From contig JASAMV010001452.1 of the NCBI GenBank assembly GCA_030248065.1, forward strand, positions 22,884-86,883: DNA of 64,000 nt, given 5' to 3'. The notes beneath the pieces were generated by a model. That model was not told where the DNA came from. It saw nothing but the letters and a program-made list of their open reading frames with translations, and ran no database searches. The position numbers and the translations under genes are program-made. Origin of the DNA: Rhynchonema sp. JSB1_4. Lineage: Eukaryota; Nematoda; Chromadorea; Monhysterida; Xyalidae. Below are positions 25,243-36,172 of this stretch, piece after piece (within the stretch, counting starts at the first letter, position 1; the number at the start of each line of letters is the position of its first letter).

Positions 25243-26613
25243 TCACGACCAACGGCGTAACTTGTGTCGATGAACCAGCGATGAAATACTGATTAAAAAA
25301 ACCCAGCAACCAAGAACTACCAGTGTTCGTTGGGCGGATCCAAACCAAGTCGGTCGGTTGTCATCGTCGCCAATCTGATGCATGTCCGCATGAGGGATGG
25401 CACCACGCTCCATCACACACGCGGCACACAACGGTGTGTTTTTACCACTGGCGGGCACGAACAAGTCGTAGCGGTGCAACTGCAGGCGGCAACAAACACA
25501 AGTCAACCTGGAAAACGTGTGCTCAGGTTGCGCCGAGAACTGCGACTATTGAACAGTTCAAAACTTAGTTGCTTGAGGTAACTGCTGGAGATGATAGAAC
25601 CCCGAAGTTGTCAAAGACTGAGAAGGATATCAGAAAAAGTGCAACCCACATTTGACGAGACATCAAATTGTCAGTGTTCGATCTAGTCGGATTGAATGAC
25701 GACGGTTGCTGGAAGTGCAATGTGAATTCATATTCTGCAGTTGCGAGAAGTCGTATTTGAGAGTGTTCATCTATCGGAATTCCAACAGAATTGTTTATGA
25801 TGAAGGCGGTATGCGTGTCAGAGATAAAGGCGGAAGGGATTCCAAACCGCAACTGTCAAGAATCGACCGGTTTACAGCGGCATTGACCCCTGTTTCTCTG
25901 GTAATGGATGACACTCACCTTGAGATGTGTGTCACTGATGAAGCACAATTGGCAGACAGGCGTTGCGAGGCAAGACTCTGGGTGTATATCGACGCGTAGT
26001 CTGCCACAAAAAGCACACTGAGCGGCACCCATCCAGACATTCGTCCCGTGTGTGGCGCCTGACATTTCGCGCGACAACCTGAACGACACTGATTAGACGT
26101 GGTAAGTGGGTGGGATGAACAGAACCGTCGGAACTCAGACGTGGAACATCTGCATACCGGACACTAACTGTAACCGGTAACCGAAACATTCATGAATTGG
26201 GTCATTAAGAAGAGTGAGCCCCCAGATTTTATTCCAACATCGTGTGGGTCATCTGTGCATTGAAATCGGTGCGCATACAGGTACGTCGATCGCAAAAAAA
26301 ACAAACAAACCACATACGTGCTCGGCTGCAGAGACGGAAGCCATGTGACAGCAAAAAAAAACCGAGAACAAAACCACAAGAACAGCAAAAAAGAACACAG
26401 CGCCACACGATGACTGGCGGAAGGCGAAATGACAGATTGCTGAACATTATGATTGTGATTGCAACATACGATCAAATTCAAAGAGCGCATGCTCTGCATC
26501 GGTAACCACATCGTTTTGGAATGTAATCTGGGTTTCACACACAACAGACAGTGGAAAGTTACGGCCCTCCGCGTGGGTTCTCACATTTTCTAAAAATATG
26601 ACCAACTGGGCTC
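25243..26613 (-). CDS. Protein with two Cys4 zinc motifs and a C-terminal membrane segment
   Basis: Exons 26613-26470 (or from 26589; both acceptors keep the frame), 26088-25919, 25708-25650 and 25507-25243 (stop) chain in phases 1, 0 and 2. The first start exon is missing, and about 212 residues are seen. The second exon carries C-A-F-C, 17 residues, then C-Q-L-C. The last exon carries C-V-C-C, 20 residues, then C-A-A-C. Each first pair is followed by a similar R-L motif (CGRLRVD, CRLQLHR), suggesting an internal duplication of a zinc-ribbon-like module. Near the end is a membrane-spanning stretch (TLVVLGCWVFLISISSLV) followed by the basic tail HRHKLRRWS, as in proteins anchored by their C-terminus. 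I do not recognise the family. Confidence 0.6.
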
Positions 26614-26877
26614 CTAATTGGAAGGGAGCGCGGGTGACCAACGCCGGTTCGATAACCCCGGGACCAATATATCCAAAAAAAATAGGTTTTTAGACTGGGC
26701 CGTTCTCTCTCCACCATGTGCTCGATTCCCAGAGGCATGGTGTCACCGTGACCGTGTCTATCGATCGACTAACTACGATTAAAAAACAATGAATGAAAAC
26801 ATCGGTGACCAAGGGCGCAAACCAAAACGCGTTCGTTACTAGATCATCTGTGTACAACTGCAGTAACGGACAATCAA
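26614..26877. other. Possible missing upstream exon of the zinc protein
   Basis: A minus-strand frame here reads LYTDDLVTNAFWFAPLVTD, is protein-like and follows a possible acceptor (ccgttactgcag). I could not join it in phase to the exon ending at 26613. Confidence 0.2.
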
Positions 26878-27637
26878 TCATTGTAGAAGTACAACAGTAC
26901 GGTAGGTTTCTGGCGTCACGCCTCTGTGGACACGACGGTTTGTCACCAGTTTCTCAACACTTGATTTGATCACACTCGGTTCGATGTCGCGCAGTTCGCA
27001 ACAGAGTTCCCGAATGGAAATGCCGTAGAAGGGATCCATTTGGTTGTCGCTCGTCGCTTGTTGGATCGAATTAAAAACCTTAAGTGCCGTAAAAGAGAGA
27101 TGTGATGAACACGCCTCGCACTTGCCGATCACGGCGCATGTGTTAAAACGGCATTTGTTGAAAACGGACAAGAAACCAATGGTGTCTGTAGAAATCGGTG
27201 ACTTATGCGCCGTTATCTGTGACTGGCAGTCACGCACGCCCGTGTTTTGCACCCGGCTCGGTTTGTGAAGGAAGGAACGGGTGTTCAAAAGTGCATAAAG
27301 ATCTCAGAAGAACGATTGATTGCTGGCCTCCAGCAAATAACCAACTCGTTCCAGCGGCGGTATTGCCTTGATGTCCGATCGTGTCGCGGACGAGTGGCTG
27401 TCGGATGTGGCACGTTGAGTCGTTTGTTTCGATCCAAATGCAGCGGACCAGACGGATTCTTCGCCATTGATACATTTCACGAGACCGTCCTGTAAGAAAG
27501 ACCAGCTGTATATGCATTGGGAAGACCATGACATATATATTCGACGGTTTCGGATTGAAACTGGAGGATTGTGCTATGCACCAAGGATAACAACAGTCAG
27601 AGATGAATGCACATGCAATACTTACCGTCCGCATCAT
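26878..27637 (-). CDS. Short protein with RPA32-like C-terminal winged helix (118 aa)
   Basis: Exons 27637-27626 (ATG, four codons, donor GTAAGT), 27489-27346 and 27078-26878 (stop) all join in phase 0, giving exactly 119 codons. The middle exon encodes a Ser/Thr-rich linker. The last exon reads VFNSIQQATSDNQMDP, then SIRELCCELRDIEPSVIKSS and VEKLVTNRRVHRGV, with the helix-turn-helix-wing pattern of the RPA2 C-terminal domain (hydrophobic helix, ELxxxL, SxIKxxVxxLxxxxxVxx). Known RPA2 has an OB fold before the linker; none is visible here. It may therefore be a truncated paralogue, a different winged-helix protein, or RPA2 whose OB-fold exons I failed to find. The tiny first exon is the weakest point. 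Confidence 0.4.
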
Positions 27638-27639
27638 GA

Positions 27640-28350
27640 GTCACGGGACAAGCAACCAATGTCCGGTGAACTGGCACTTACAGGAAACGACCTACTAACC
27701 TCTTGATAAAATTTGCGAACAAATTTCACGCGCGTCCGATGTGCTTCGAGGTTGTCGTGCTTCGGATCAAGCGGTATGACGACAGAGCAATAGGCGTGAC
27801 GTGCAATTCCACCGAGATCCGATTGAATGCGGAGGTCCGGGATTCGCACAGTTTCGCCGGGCGTGACACAGCTTGGGAGAGTTGGGAACACGTCCTGAAT
27901 TGTGCTTGAATGATGAGGGAGTACATTTCAACATTTTGGACCACATAATACCACTGCCTTACTGTGTCTGTTTACGGTAAACAAGATTTTTGTGTTTGTG
28001 GGGGGGGCGATGAAAAATACAACGCGCCTGATAATTGAACTATAGGATATATCCAACGCGTCAAAATGAGACGTGCCGAGAAACAGAGCCGCCGCATCGT
28101 ATTTCTATCAATATGGGGCCTGCGACGACGTAGCGTGGGCGGTGCAGTACTTGGTCACGGTGTTGACGATAAATAGATCGGGACCCCAAATGCGTTGACA
28201 GCAGGTAGATGACCCAAGTCCGAACCCCGAGACTGTTCCGAAGATTTGTCGATGTTAGATAGATTAGCTCATACGTGTCGAGGATAGATAACTAAAATGA
28301 AAAACTGTCGCCCACGGATAGATCAATTTGGGCCCCCCCTCCCCACCCCA
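27640..28350. other. Unresolved; competing frames on both strands
   Basis: Between 27703 and 27909 both strands carry protein-like frames (plus FEVVVLRIKRYDDRAIGV; minus CSVVIPLDPKHDNLEAHR), neither with a clear exon chain. From 27950 to 28350 I see no gene. Confidence 0.25.
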
Positions 28351-28355
28351 CCCCC

Positions 28356-28759
28356 CAGTGGTGTAGCCACCCAGGCGGGGCGGCAACCTACTGTACCAGC
28401 CAAAACGCGGGGTGGCAACCTACCTACTCTACCAGCCGAGCTATGGGTGGGGGTCGTGCCAATTTAGGGGGGGGGGGTCATCTGGAAACATATATATTTT
28501 ATGTCTAAATACTGAAGATGATGTGGCCTAAAACACTAATTTCGCGCGCAGCGCGCGATTTTTCGCCTATTTGCAGAGAAATACGCTAATTTTAAGCCAA
28601 AAATGGATGTTTTGGGTGAAAAGTTGGGTGGCGCGGCAACCTACCTACTGTACCAGGGGAGGGGCGGCAACCTACCTACTGTACCAGGCGAGGGGCGGCA
28701 ACCTACCTACTGTACCTTTGGGGGGGGACCCCCCAACCCCCGCCCCAGCCACACCATTG
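28356..28759. mobile_element. hAT-like non-autonomous element, copy 1 (404 bp)
   Basis: Starts CAGTGGTGTAGC and ends GCCACACCATTG, an imperfect terminal inverted repeat of the hAT type. Its interior, with repeated CGGCAACCTACCTACTGTAC blocks and a GCGCGCAGCGCGCGA palindrome, matches the 401-bp copy at 56235-56635. Both flanks are C-rich, so an 8-bp target duplication cannot be judged here. Confidence 0.75.
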
Positions 28760-28849
28760 CCCCCCTCCCAATTGCTGGCCAGACAGTAGATAAGTACGTT
28801 GACGCTGGGCGTTGGTACACTAGCTAGGAGGGCGTCCGACAGCTACCGG

Positions 28850-29920
28850 TATGAAACGGTAGTTTTTTGGCTCAAAATAGTGGAAAGTGGGTATTTTTGA
28901 CTGCAAACAGGCTGGCGGCCGAGGAGCGAAATTACTGTTCCACAGTTCAGTTCTATCAAAACCCAAAGCTGGAGAAAATCTCTCCTCGCTCAATATCGGG
29001 TGGTAGAACGGATAGGTTGGCGGCCCTCAGTTTTCGTGGTAGATTAGGTTGCGCGCTGGCGGCGTACCTAAGGCGCTGCTGAAATGTATACAAACGTGGT
29101 ACTGAACGAGCGTTTCGTGAAAGCTGAAAGAGAAAGGAGTTCGCACGCCATTCTTGTTTTAGTCCGAAACTGGAACGTTATGCCAGTGGCCAGTCAGGTG
29201 AACGCAGAATTGGGCGGCGACCAGAAGCGCGTTTGTTTCTCGGACGGAGGTTTTTTTCTTTTCTTCACAACCTCAGCTCGACAGCAGTACGATGCGCGGG
29301 GGGGGCACGATACGCAATACACAATACCAATACGACGCTCTGTTAATGCATCGCCGCTATTTAATACTTGTATTCTGTCTAATTCTGGTATCCCAGGTTG
29401 GGGTATTGATATTGTAGCTGGCCTGGTATTGGTATTGGGTATTGGTATTGTGTTCATTGAAATATTCAATGAAAAGCAATCGCAAATACTAAACCAAAGG
29501 ATGGCACAGTCAATACCGACGTAATACCATACCAGAAACCCAATACCAAGCCAATCATCAGCCCAAAAACTAATACGCAACGCCGGTACCGAGCGAAAAC
29601 CGTACGCTCAATGCGAATATCAATTGAGTACCACTCCTATGCCACGCAGATCAGTGGTATTCATCTGGTATTTGGTATTTGTATTGGGCATTTGGGTCCC
29701 ACAAGGCGTTGCTACCCAGTATTGTTGTTGTGTCACCAATTTGGTATTGGTACTGGATAGCGGGTGTTTCTATACGGTCGATGTTGCCATTGGGTGTCAA
29801 ATGTGATATTGTGCGCATGTGTAGGCGGTAGTGGTCCCTCAGACAGTTGAGCGAACTGAAACCAGAAGGCCCTTGCGAATGCAAACAAATATTTTTAGCG
29901 TTATTATCACGCAAATCGAC
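28850..29920. repeat. Degenerate GTATTG/CAATAC-rich DNA; no gene
   Basis: From about 29300 to 29790 the sequence is studded with GGTATTGG and its complement CCAATACC, forming a loose inverted pattern around 29480. It looks like decayed simple sequence or an old foldback. I found no exons. Confidence 0.45.
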
Positions 29921-31639
29921 ATGTCGGCACACCGCACAGCACCGTGTCTTCGATCAGCGACTCCGTCGGTGTACAGACGCTACGAGGCGAGGGGAAATAT
30001 GGAATTCGACATGATCACGAGTTCATCACCTAACGACCGTTGGCTCACGGCACAACCGCTTGGCATCGATGGCATGTTTGTGGCAAAAACTGACTGTCGA
30101 AGGGTCTCTATTGTGGAATTATTCGGTCGAAACGGAACAAAGATGGTGAGCGACGTTGCGAATTATCCTTGAATGCAATAAACAATTATTCATAGAGCCT
30201 TGCTGTTTGGAGGCTTCCCAACATGAACCATGTTCACGCAGGAGTACAGTACGACGGCCATTCTCTACAGCAATTGGTGTGAAGTTTCGGAAGTTTGCTG
30301 GCCGTGTGCAACGTATCTCATCGGACTGAATCGAAGAGGTCGCTTCTACATCTGGGATGTTATCGACGGTGGCCAAGACCCGTTGGTCGAGAATTACATC
30401 GATCGCAACGGACCAGCCTGGTCGTGTCGACTACAATGTGTGGACGTCCCGAGCAGTACCATGATCGCGAAGCTGGAACGGTCATTGGTGGCGTTGGATT
30501 TCCCTGATGTTAGGATTTGAAAATTACGATCCCACATTCCAGTAACCACGGAGCATTGCTGTGCGCCATCGAATCACATGTGGTATTGTAGGTCAAACCA
30601 CATCAACCGCGTTTCGTTGTGCCGGATGTTTACGGTGGTGAGAATCACAACAAGACCGTTGTGCTTGGTCATCAAATCTATGTCTCATGCGGCTACTACG
30701 GGTTCCGAGTTTTCGACGCGCGTTACCCGACTAGCCCGGTGTACACAGTTGGTTCAGTCCGGTTGCTAATCTCTTACTTATATTTACAAATGCCAAACTA
30801 ATCAGAAGAACGGCCGAGTTGTGGGACGCACAGTGAAAAGCCGTTGTATAAAAATAAATTGATTCACACGATCAGATGAGTGATTTTAACGGCGACATCG
30901 CGGTGAACGACGCAGGCGACACCATATACATGTACGATCGGTCACGTATGACATACCGCTATCAGTGGAGTTACTCGCGTCCATGGGTTGGTTGCTAAAC
31001 CCGTAGGGGAATCCCTGCGGGGTTGCCGTTGTCGCTGGCCTTTTTGGTTATATACATGGTACAGGGACGAAGTCAAGATATATGTGTGAGTAGGCGTTGT
31101 CTAAACACGGAGTTCATAACGGCGGTTCGCCTTGTCTTGATCGCCAAGTCTGGGTTTCTAGCACCCCTTTAGGGCCAAAATGAATGGCGGAAAATGTGGA
31201 TATGTAACCTTGTTAATTGCATGGGTTGTTTGCACCAATCTCTCAAAACATCGTTTTCCAGCTGATCTACGACGCTTGCTCTATACCCGGTATCAAGCCC
31301 ATCTCGTGCCGAAATCGCACCACACATTTGTCGGTGTTGCGAGATGCGCTAATCCAATCGACCACTGTTATTTGTCTCTGTGGTGGCATCCGGGTACCGC
31401 CGTGCACAGATAATGATCCGCTGATCGTTCTCGATGTCAAAAAGGATGTGGTCGGTTTTGTCGGTGAGGAACAGCACATTGGTGGTTTTTTCCAAATTAG
31501 CATCGCACAGGATCAAAGTTACTTCTGCACGAATTCGAAGGAACTGTTGACTCAAAGCGCCCAACTGTTCACGGATGGACCGCAATCGGAACGGAATTAT
31601 TTCGATAACAATAAGCTGCGCATGTTTATACCGAAATAG
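29921..31639 (+). CDS. Beta-propeller-like (LVIVD-type) protein, 378 aa
   Basis: Exons 29921-30145 (ATG), 30242-30508, 30592-30747, 30876-30986 and 31262-31639 (stop) are all phase 0 and total exactly 379 codons. Repeated blade-like strands are visible: GMFVAKTDCRRVSIVEL in exon 1, RSLVALDFPD in exon 2, HQIYVSCGYYGFRVFDARYP followed by TSPV in exon 3, DTIYMYDRSR in exon 4, and DPLIVLDVKKDVVGFVG in exon 5. The exon 3 pattern (VYV-x-G-x-x-G-hydrophobic-V-hydrophobic-D, then a x-P-T-x-P turn) matches the LVIVD repeat of beta propellers. No signal peptide is obvious. The start could instead be an upstream exon, since an acceptor (tttttag) sits at 29897. Its stop overlaps that of the gene on the other strand. 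Confidence 0.65.
31005..31261 (+). other. Intron 4 of the propeller gene, with a GC-rich hairpin at its start
   Basis: The intron begins at 30987. At 31000-31027 a near-palindrome (AACCCGTAGGGG against TCCCTGCGGGGTT) could fold into a stem of about 11 bp with one bulge. No other feature seen. Confidence 0.4.
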
Positions 31640-33021
31640 CGTCATCTGGTTCGCGGGTTTCATGCGGTATCGAGAGCAAAGGGACACTTTCTCTTTCAAC
31701 TGTCTGTTCCACAAATTTATATGTGATCCACGAATTATGTCTATCATTGAACGGTCTGCCACACACACTACGCTCACGATTGACGGTCAACATTTCTGCA
31801 AAACCACAGACGTAGGCATGCAACATTTGTGATCCACAAACCAGATCTGTGTCGTGTGTACTGTCTGGCCGGTGGTACCGTTTCTGCACGCCTTGGTTGA
31901 GTAATGGGTTGGTTTTCTTGCGAATGCAGAATAAACTGTTGTTCTATGAGATTAGTGATCGTGTGGTTAGCCGTGCTCAGCAATTCTTCGTGCGTGTTCA
32001 AGTGGATAAGTATAAAAGAAATTTAAAAAAAGGCCGAGAAATGGCGTGTACACGCACCGTGTAGAAGTAGCAATTCATAGAAACAGATGGATCGAGAGCG
32101 TCCCTGAACGTCAATATTGCCTGACCATCCTTGACGGTTGTCGCATCGCTGACGACGACGACAATTTCGTACTGCAAAGCAATATTATACGGTTATCCAC
32201 GGCAATATGATGAGCACAATGCGCATGTACATCACGAAAGGGCTCACCGGTGTCGAGAAGAGGAGAAACATTCGCATGAGATATGAAATATAGCAGATGA
32301 AACGAGAATGAAACATCAGAATCTATTCTGATTGAATAGGTATAGATGCAATTGATTACGGGCACATAATGAACAGCAGACAATTTTCTAATCCTGCAGC
32401 TGCACGAGATCACCTCCAACACTGTCCATGATAGCCAGGTACCGAACAATAAAATGTTCATCTAAAAATATTCACGGTTGTACCATGCTCCACGCGGTGG
32501 GATACCCCACAGCTCGTCGCACGCACCGCGGAGTCTGCTCCTCAGTGGTCCACAAAAGTCAACCAATTAAAATTACAAACCCCGGTTACTACGTATCCTT
32601 CGAATCTATCCAGTCGACCACCGTTCTGAATTGCGTCACGGATGATGCGGACTTCAACAGGTACTCTGCGATCCATGCACTGATCGCCACCCGAAGGTTT
32701 GTGCTGATTGTCTCGTATTTTCTGAAACGCCTCGTACCCAGTATTTACGCGCGAGCACATCAGCTTTAACTTGAAACGTTACTCATGTTGATGTCGGAAG
32801 GGTTGACTAACCTGGGCGGCTATGTCACATTCGCTTTGTACCACCGCGTGCTTCGTCTTTTCCGTGTTTAACAGTTGTCGGGCGGTGCTTTTTTGTGAAT
32901 CATGCACCACGGATTCCCAGCTCTCTTTTTGGGTGGTGTCCGGTTGTGTGTCCCTGGACAAAGTAAGAATGTCGTCGATGACACCGGGTGTCAATTCGTC
33001 TTCGGTGTCAGAGTTGTACAT
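31626..33021 (-). CDS. Orphan six-exon gene (215 aa)
   Basis: Exons 33021-32812 (ATG), 32721-32581, 32461-32414, 32171-32058, 31935-31879 and 31703-31626 (stop) are all phase 0 and total exactly 216 codons. The N-terminus is acidic and polar (MYNSDTEDELTPGVIDDIL). Exon 2 holds RVPVEVRIIRDAIQNGGRLD, exon 4 a beta-rich block (YEIVVVVSDATTVKDGQAIL), and the tail is acidic (IPHETREPDDAISV). The 48-base third exon is hydrophobic and least certain. No recognised domain. The stop codon lies inside the last exon of the plus-strand propeller gene. Confidence 0.6.
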
Positions 33022-33537
33022 GATTGATATAAACCCGTAATGAACTAGCGGACAAATCGAGCTGGCGTATTGACGCGAAGTATTGGAGACCCTGTGATGT
33101 AAAAAGAGAATCGTTGCGCCAATGGCGGACCACGTGTTCTCTGACGACACGTAGTGCAGCGCTGGCAGGGAAAAATTTAGGGAATTTTTTTGTCGTGGCA
33201 GGAAAATCATTTCAAACGTGCGGAAAAAGGTTTTTATGTGGACATCCCATTCCGACACATAACAGTAGGCTCACGTGTGAGACTCTGAGCACCGCACAGT
33301 TGGAAACCATACGTGTAGTCACGGCAAACAGAGCAGCAAACAAACATAACTTTTTTTATCAGAAAACAGTCACATCGATCTTTTAGAAACTTAATATATT
33401 CCACATACAAAGGCAAAATGCATTGATATCATTTTCACAAACAAAACACTGGATGGAGTGCGCCAATACCGCAGAATCTACATTTGTTTCATTCTTTCCT
33501 ACTCACTGAATAGGTCATGAGAAAATAGCGGACCGGT

Positions 33538-36172
33538 CTAAATGTTCTTCCAGAAATCACGTCCCGAATAATATTCCCGGGTCGAGTAGGATATTTGCGA
33601 CACAGGCCTGTCTGACTGTATGTCAGCCATGTCCTCGATCACCCTTTCCTTCGATATGGAGATCCAGGGTGACAGACAACGCCAACGTACGTAGAGACCA
33701 TACAGACGTTCAACATGAAATTGGGATTGTGACATAGTATCTCTAGGAGTGAAACGGAGATCCCATTTCTCTTGTCATGCCTACTCTCTCGAGTGTTGAG
33801 ATCTTTTAAAACAAGCATAACTTTACTGTTAACTGTTTGTGGAGAACAAGTGTGCGTCCGGTGGCTCAAATGGGTCGTTGAGCTTCCATCAACACGCTCG
33901 CTCACGCGACCAATTGGAATAAAGTAATCGGCGAACCTTTTTCAGCTGGCGTCGTGGCATGCTGAGGGCTGCCAGTTCATTCAGCGTCTTCAGCTCTTAT
34001 AGAATGCGTGTGTCGCGCCTCTTTGCGGCCCGCCAACCAGGGTCGGCATCATGGTTCAGGAAACGGAAAACTCCGACGCTGGTACGAAGTATCTATTCAG
34101 CGGCTGTGGGGTGGGTGTCAAGCAACTATTGGCGTACGAACGAGCCAAATGAACCTCTTCACTGATTGTGATCTATTGTCTAGAGGAATAGAAATTATTA
34201 CAGTAATTTCACTAATGTTTTCCGCGTAGCAAAGCTCCTTGAGACAAACATGTCATACCGTGCTGAGTGCCAACTCATCAACGTTCTTTCGCACATTTGT
34301 CACGGTCAGGTCACGGATGATGCTCTGACACAGTGCGTCGATGTCCAGCCGAATCTCGTTCCGTTCGCGATTGATCACCGTCACGTTCATGTGTTCTGTG
34401 TAGTAATGCATCATATTCTCAGACGTCACAGATGCGACGGGTGCTACGGGTTTCTATGAAAACTCCGTAGCCTTTCAGCCGTGTTTTTTTGAGATAATTG
34501 TGATGACTTCTGAAATTTAGTAGTGTGACCACCAGGATGGTTTCTGTTTTTGGGGGTGCGGGAAAAACAACGCCAGGCCGGTTCTGCATTTTTTTGGGCG
34601 CCTCTGCCTCCTGGCGTTCCTGTTGCATAAATTTGTAATTTGGCAGGTGGGGCATTCGTGTTGAAAACTTTGGAATGACTTTCTTAATTCGCCTGTTTTG
34701 CTGGCACTGTTTGATTCACAAATTAGGAGGCGTAGGAGTGCGTTTGCTTATCGGTGTCATAACTGTGGAAAATCACTTTGTACGAAGACAGACCTATGTG
34801 TGACTCCACCATGTGATCAAATGGCACTTCTCTGATCGCTCGGACAGGCATATCGGCTTCCTTGGCCGCACTCAAAGCACAATGTGCACATCGATCGAAA
34901 AACGTGGTGCCCATGAAAAAGTTGTCGATGTGATCAACACGACCGCACGGGCAGGTGTGTCTGCAAAAGTGAAGTGGAGTGTCATTAAAGTGCACTGGAA
35001 GTCTTTCTAAACGGTTAGTTGACTTCACACTGTTTACCGTGGACGGCAAGTTCGCGTGACATATCGCAGGTCTAAAATACCACAATTCACTCAGCCTGAC
35101 AGATTGTTTATAATTACAATTGGCCTTCCAATCTTGTGACATCAACACCCACAGATATTTGTGAAGGTCGCCATCCTCTGTCAAAAGTCGGTCGGATATG
35201 TTCGCCAGAGACGTGTTCGTACGCAGTTGGTCTGCGGGAACGCCGTGAACCTCCCTGCACTGCGGACATTGTGTGGCCTGTTTCGCAAAAGAAATCAACT
35301 GTTTGACGCAGTAGTTAAAGTAAGAAAGCTTCAGTGCTGTTGCCTAGAGGGGGGGGGGGCATCGTCCCGCCAGAGTGAGTAATTTCCTCGACTAAATGGT
35401 TGATTTGCACACTGACTTTCCCTCGACTAATTCGTCGGATATTTGTTTGTCTAAAACTGTAATTTTTTAGGCCTAAAATTTAGATCTCACGCCTAAAATC
35501 TGTATGTTTTTGGCTCAATGTTCCGGGTCGCCAAAATGCGTTTTTTTGTGAACAATTTTTCAAAAAAAGGGAAAAAAACGCGTCAGTTCCTCAACTTGGA
35601 AGCAGTGACGTTTTTCGTGATTTTGCGTCTTTTTGGAGGAGGCTGTTGACGGAACGTATGCAGATGGGCTAGGTTCGCGCCCAAATAAGCACGGAGGTTA
35701 TTTCCGCGTTGGAGGGGAATCCAGACTAGGGAAAGTTTATCAATATACGGCCCGGAAATCCGACGGTTCCGAGTGCGTAAACTCGATTAAACGGCATAAA
35801 AGAAGCACGTGCCCTTAATTGCATGCTCGCTAGGATGATAAATGATAACCTAGGGTTACCAGAGTGCAAGTCAAAGGACACAATAAAAAATGCTTGACAC
35901 GAACCCCGGCCTGTAAACCGCGCTGCTCGGCATGAAACGTGGCGGACGTGATACAGTGCTGTGTGTGTGTGAAGGGTTACATGGACGATATTGTCGCAAC
36001 GGAAAACGGAGATTTCTGAAAGGTTTAAAACCACAAAACCAACCCCACAGAATGTATGCCCACACGGCAATGTCTTCGGGTTCGTGAAAATCTCCAGACA
36101 AATGGCACAGGACAGAGATTCAAGAAGGTTTTTATCGTATGCACGAAGAACGGCGAATTTCGAATCAGCCAT
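33538..36172 (-). CDS. RING-finger protein, probable E3 ubiquitin ligase (about 256 aa)
   Basis: Exons 36172-36044 (ATG), 35328-35153 (or from 35298), 34960-34794, 34395-34259, 33987-33937 and 33648-33538 (stop) chain in phases 0, 2, 1, 0, 0 and total 257 codons. Exon 1 gives the first RING half (C-A-I-C, then CGHTFC) and exon 2 the second (C-P-Q-C-R-E-V-H-G-V-P), as in TRIM-type proteins. Exon 3 adds a Cys/His cluster (HTCPCGRVDHIDNFF, FDRCAHCA) in the B-box position. Exon 4 is helical (IRLDIDALCQSIIRDL), a possible coiled coil. RING proteins recruit E2 enzymes for ubiquitin transfer. The cysteine expected two residues after CGHTFC is displaced: exon 2 supplies YCVKQL, but the available splice acceptor inserts extra residues before it. 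Confidence 0.7.
34000..34258 (-). other. Intron of the RING gene; nothing else seen
   Basis: The plus-strand frames across this interval have no splice context and are treated as shadows. Confidence 0.35.

Noticed and set aside
31349..31777. A 142-codon open frame on the minus strand
   Set aside because: The plus-strand exon 31262-31639 completes the propeller gene in phase, and the minus-strand gene's last exon is in another frame.
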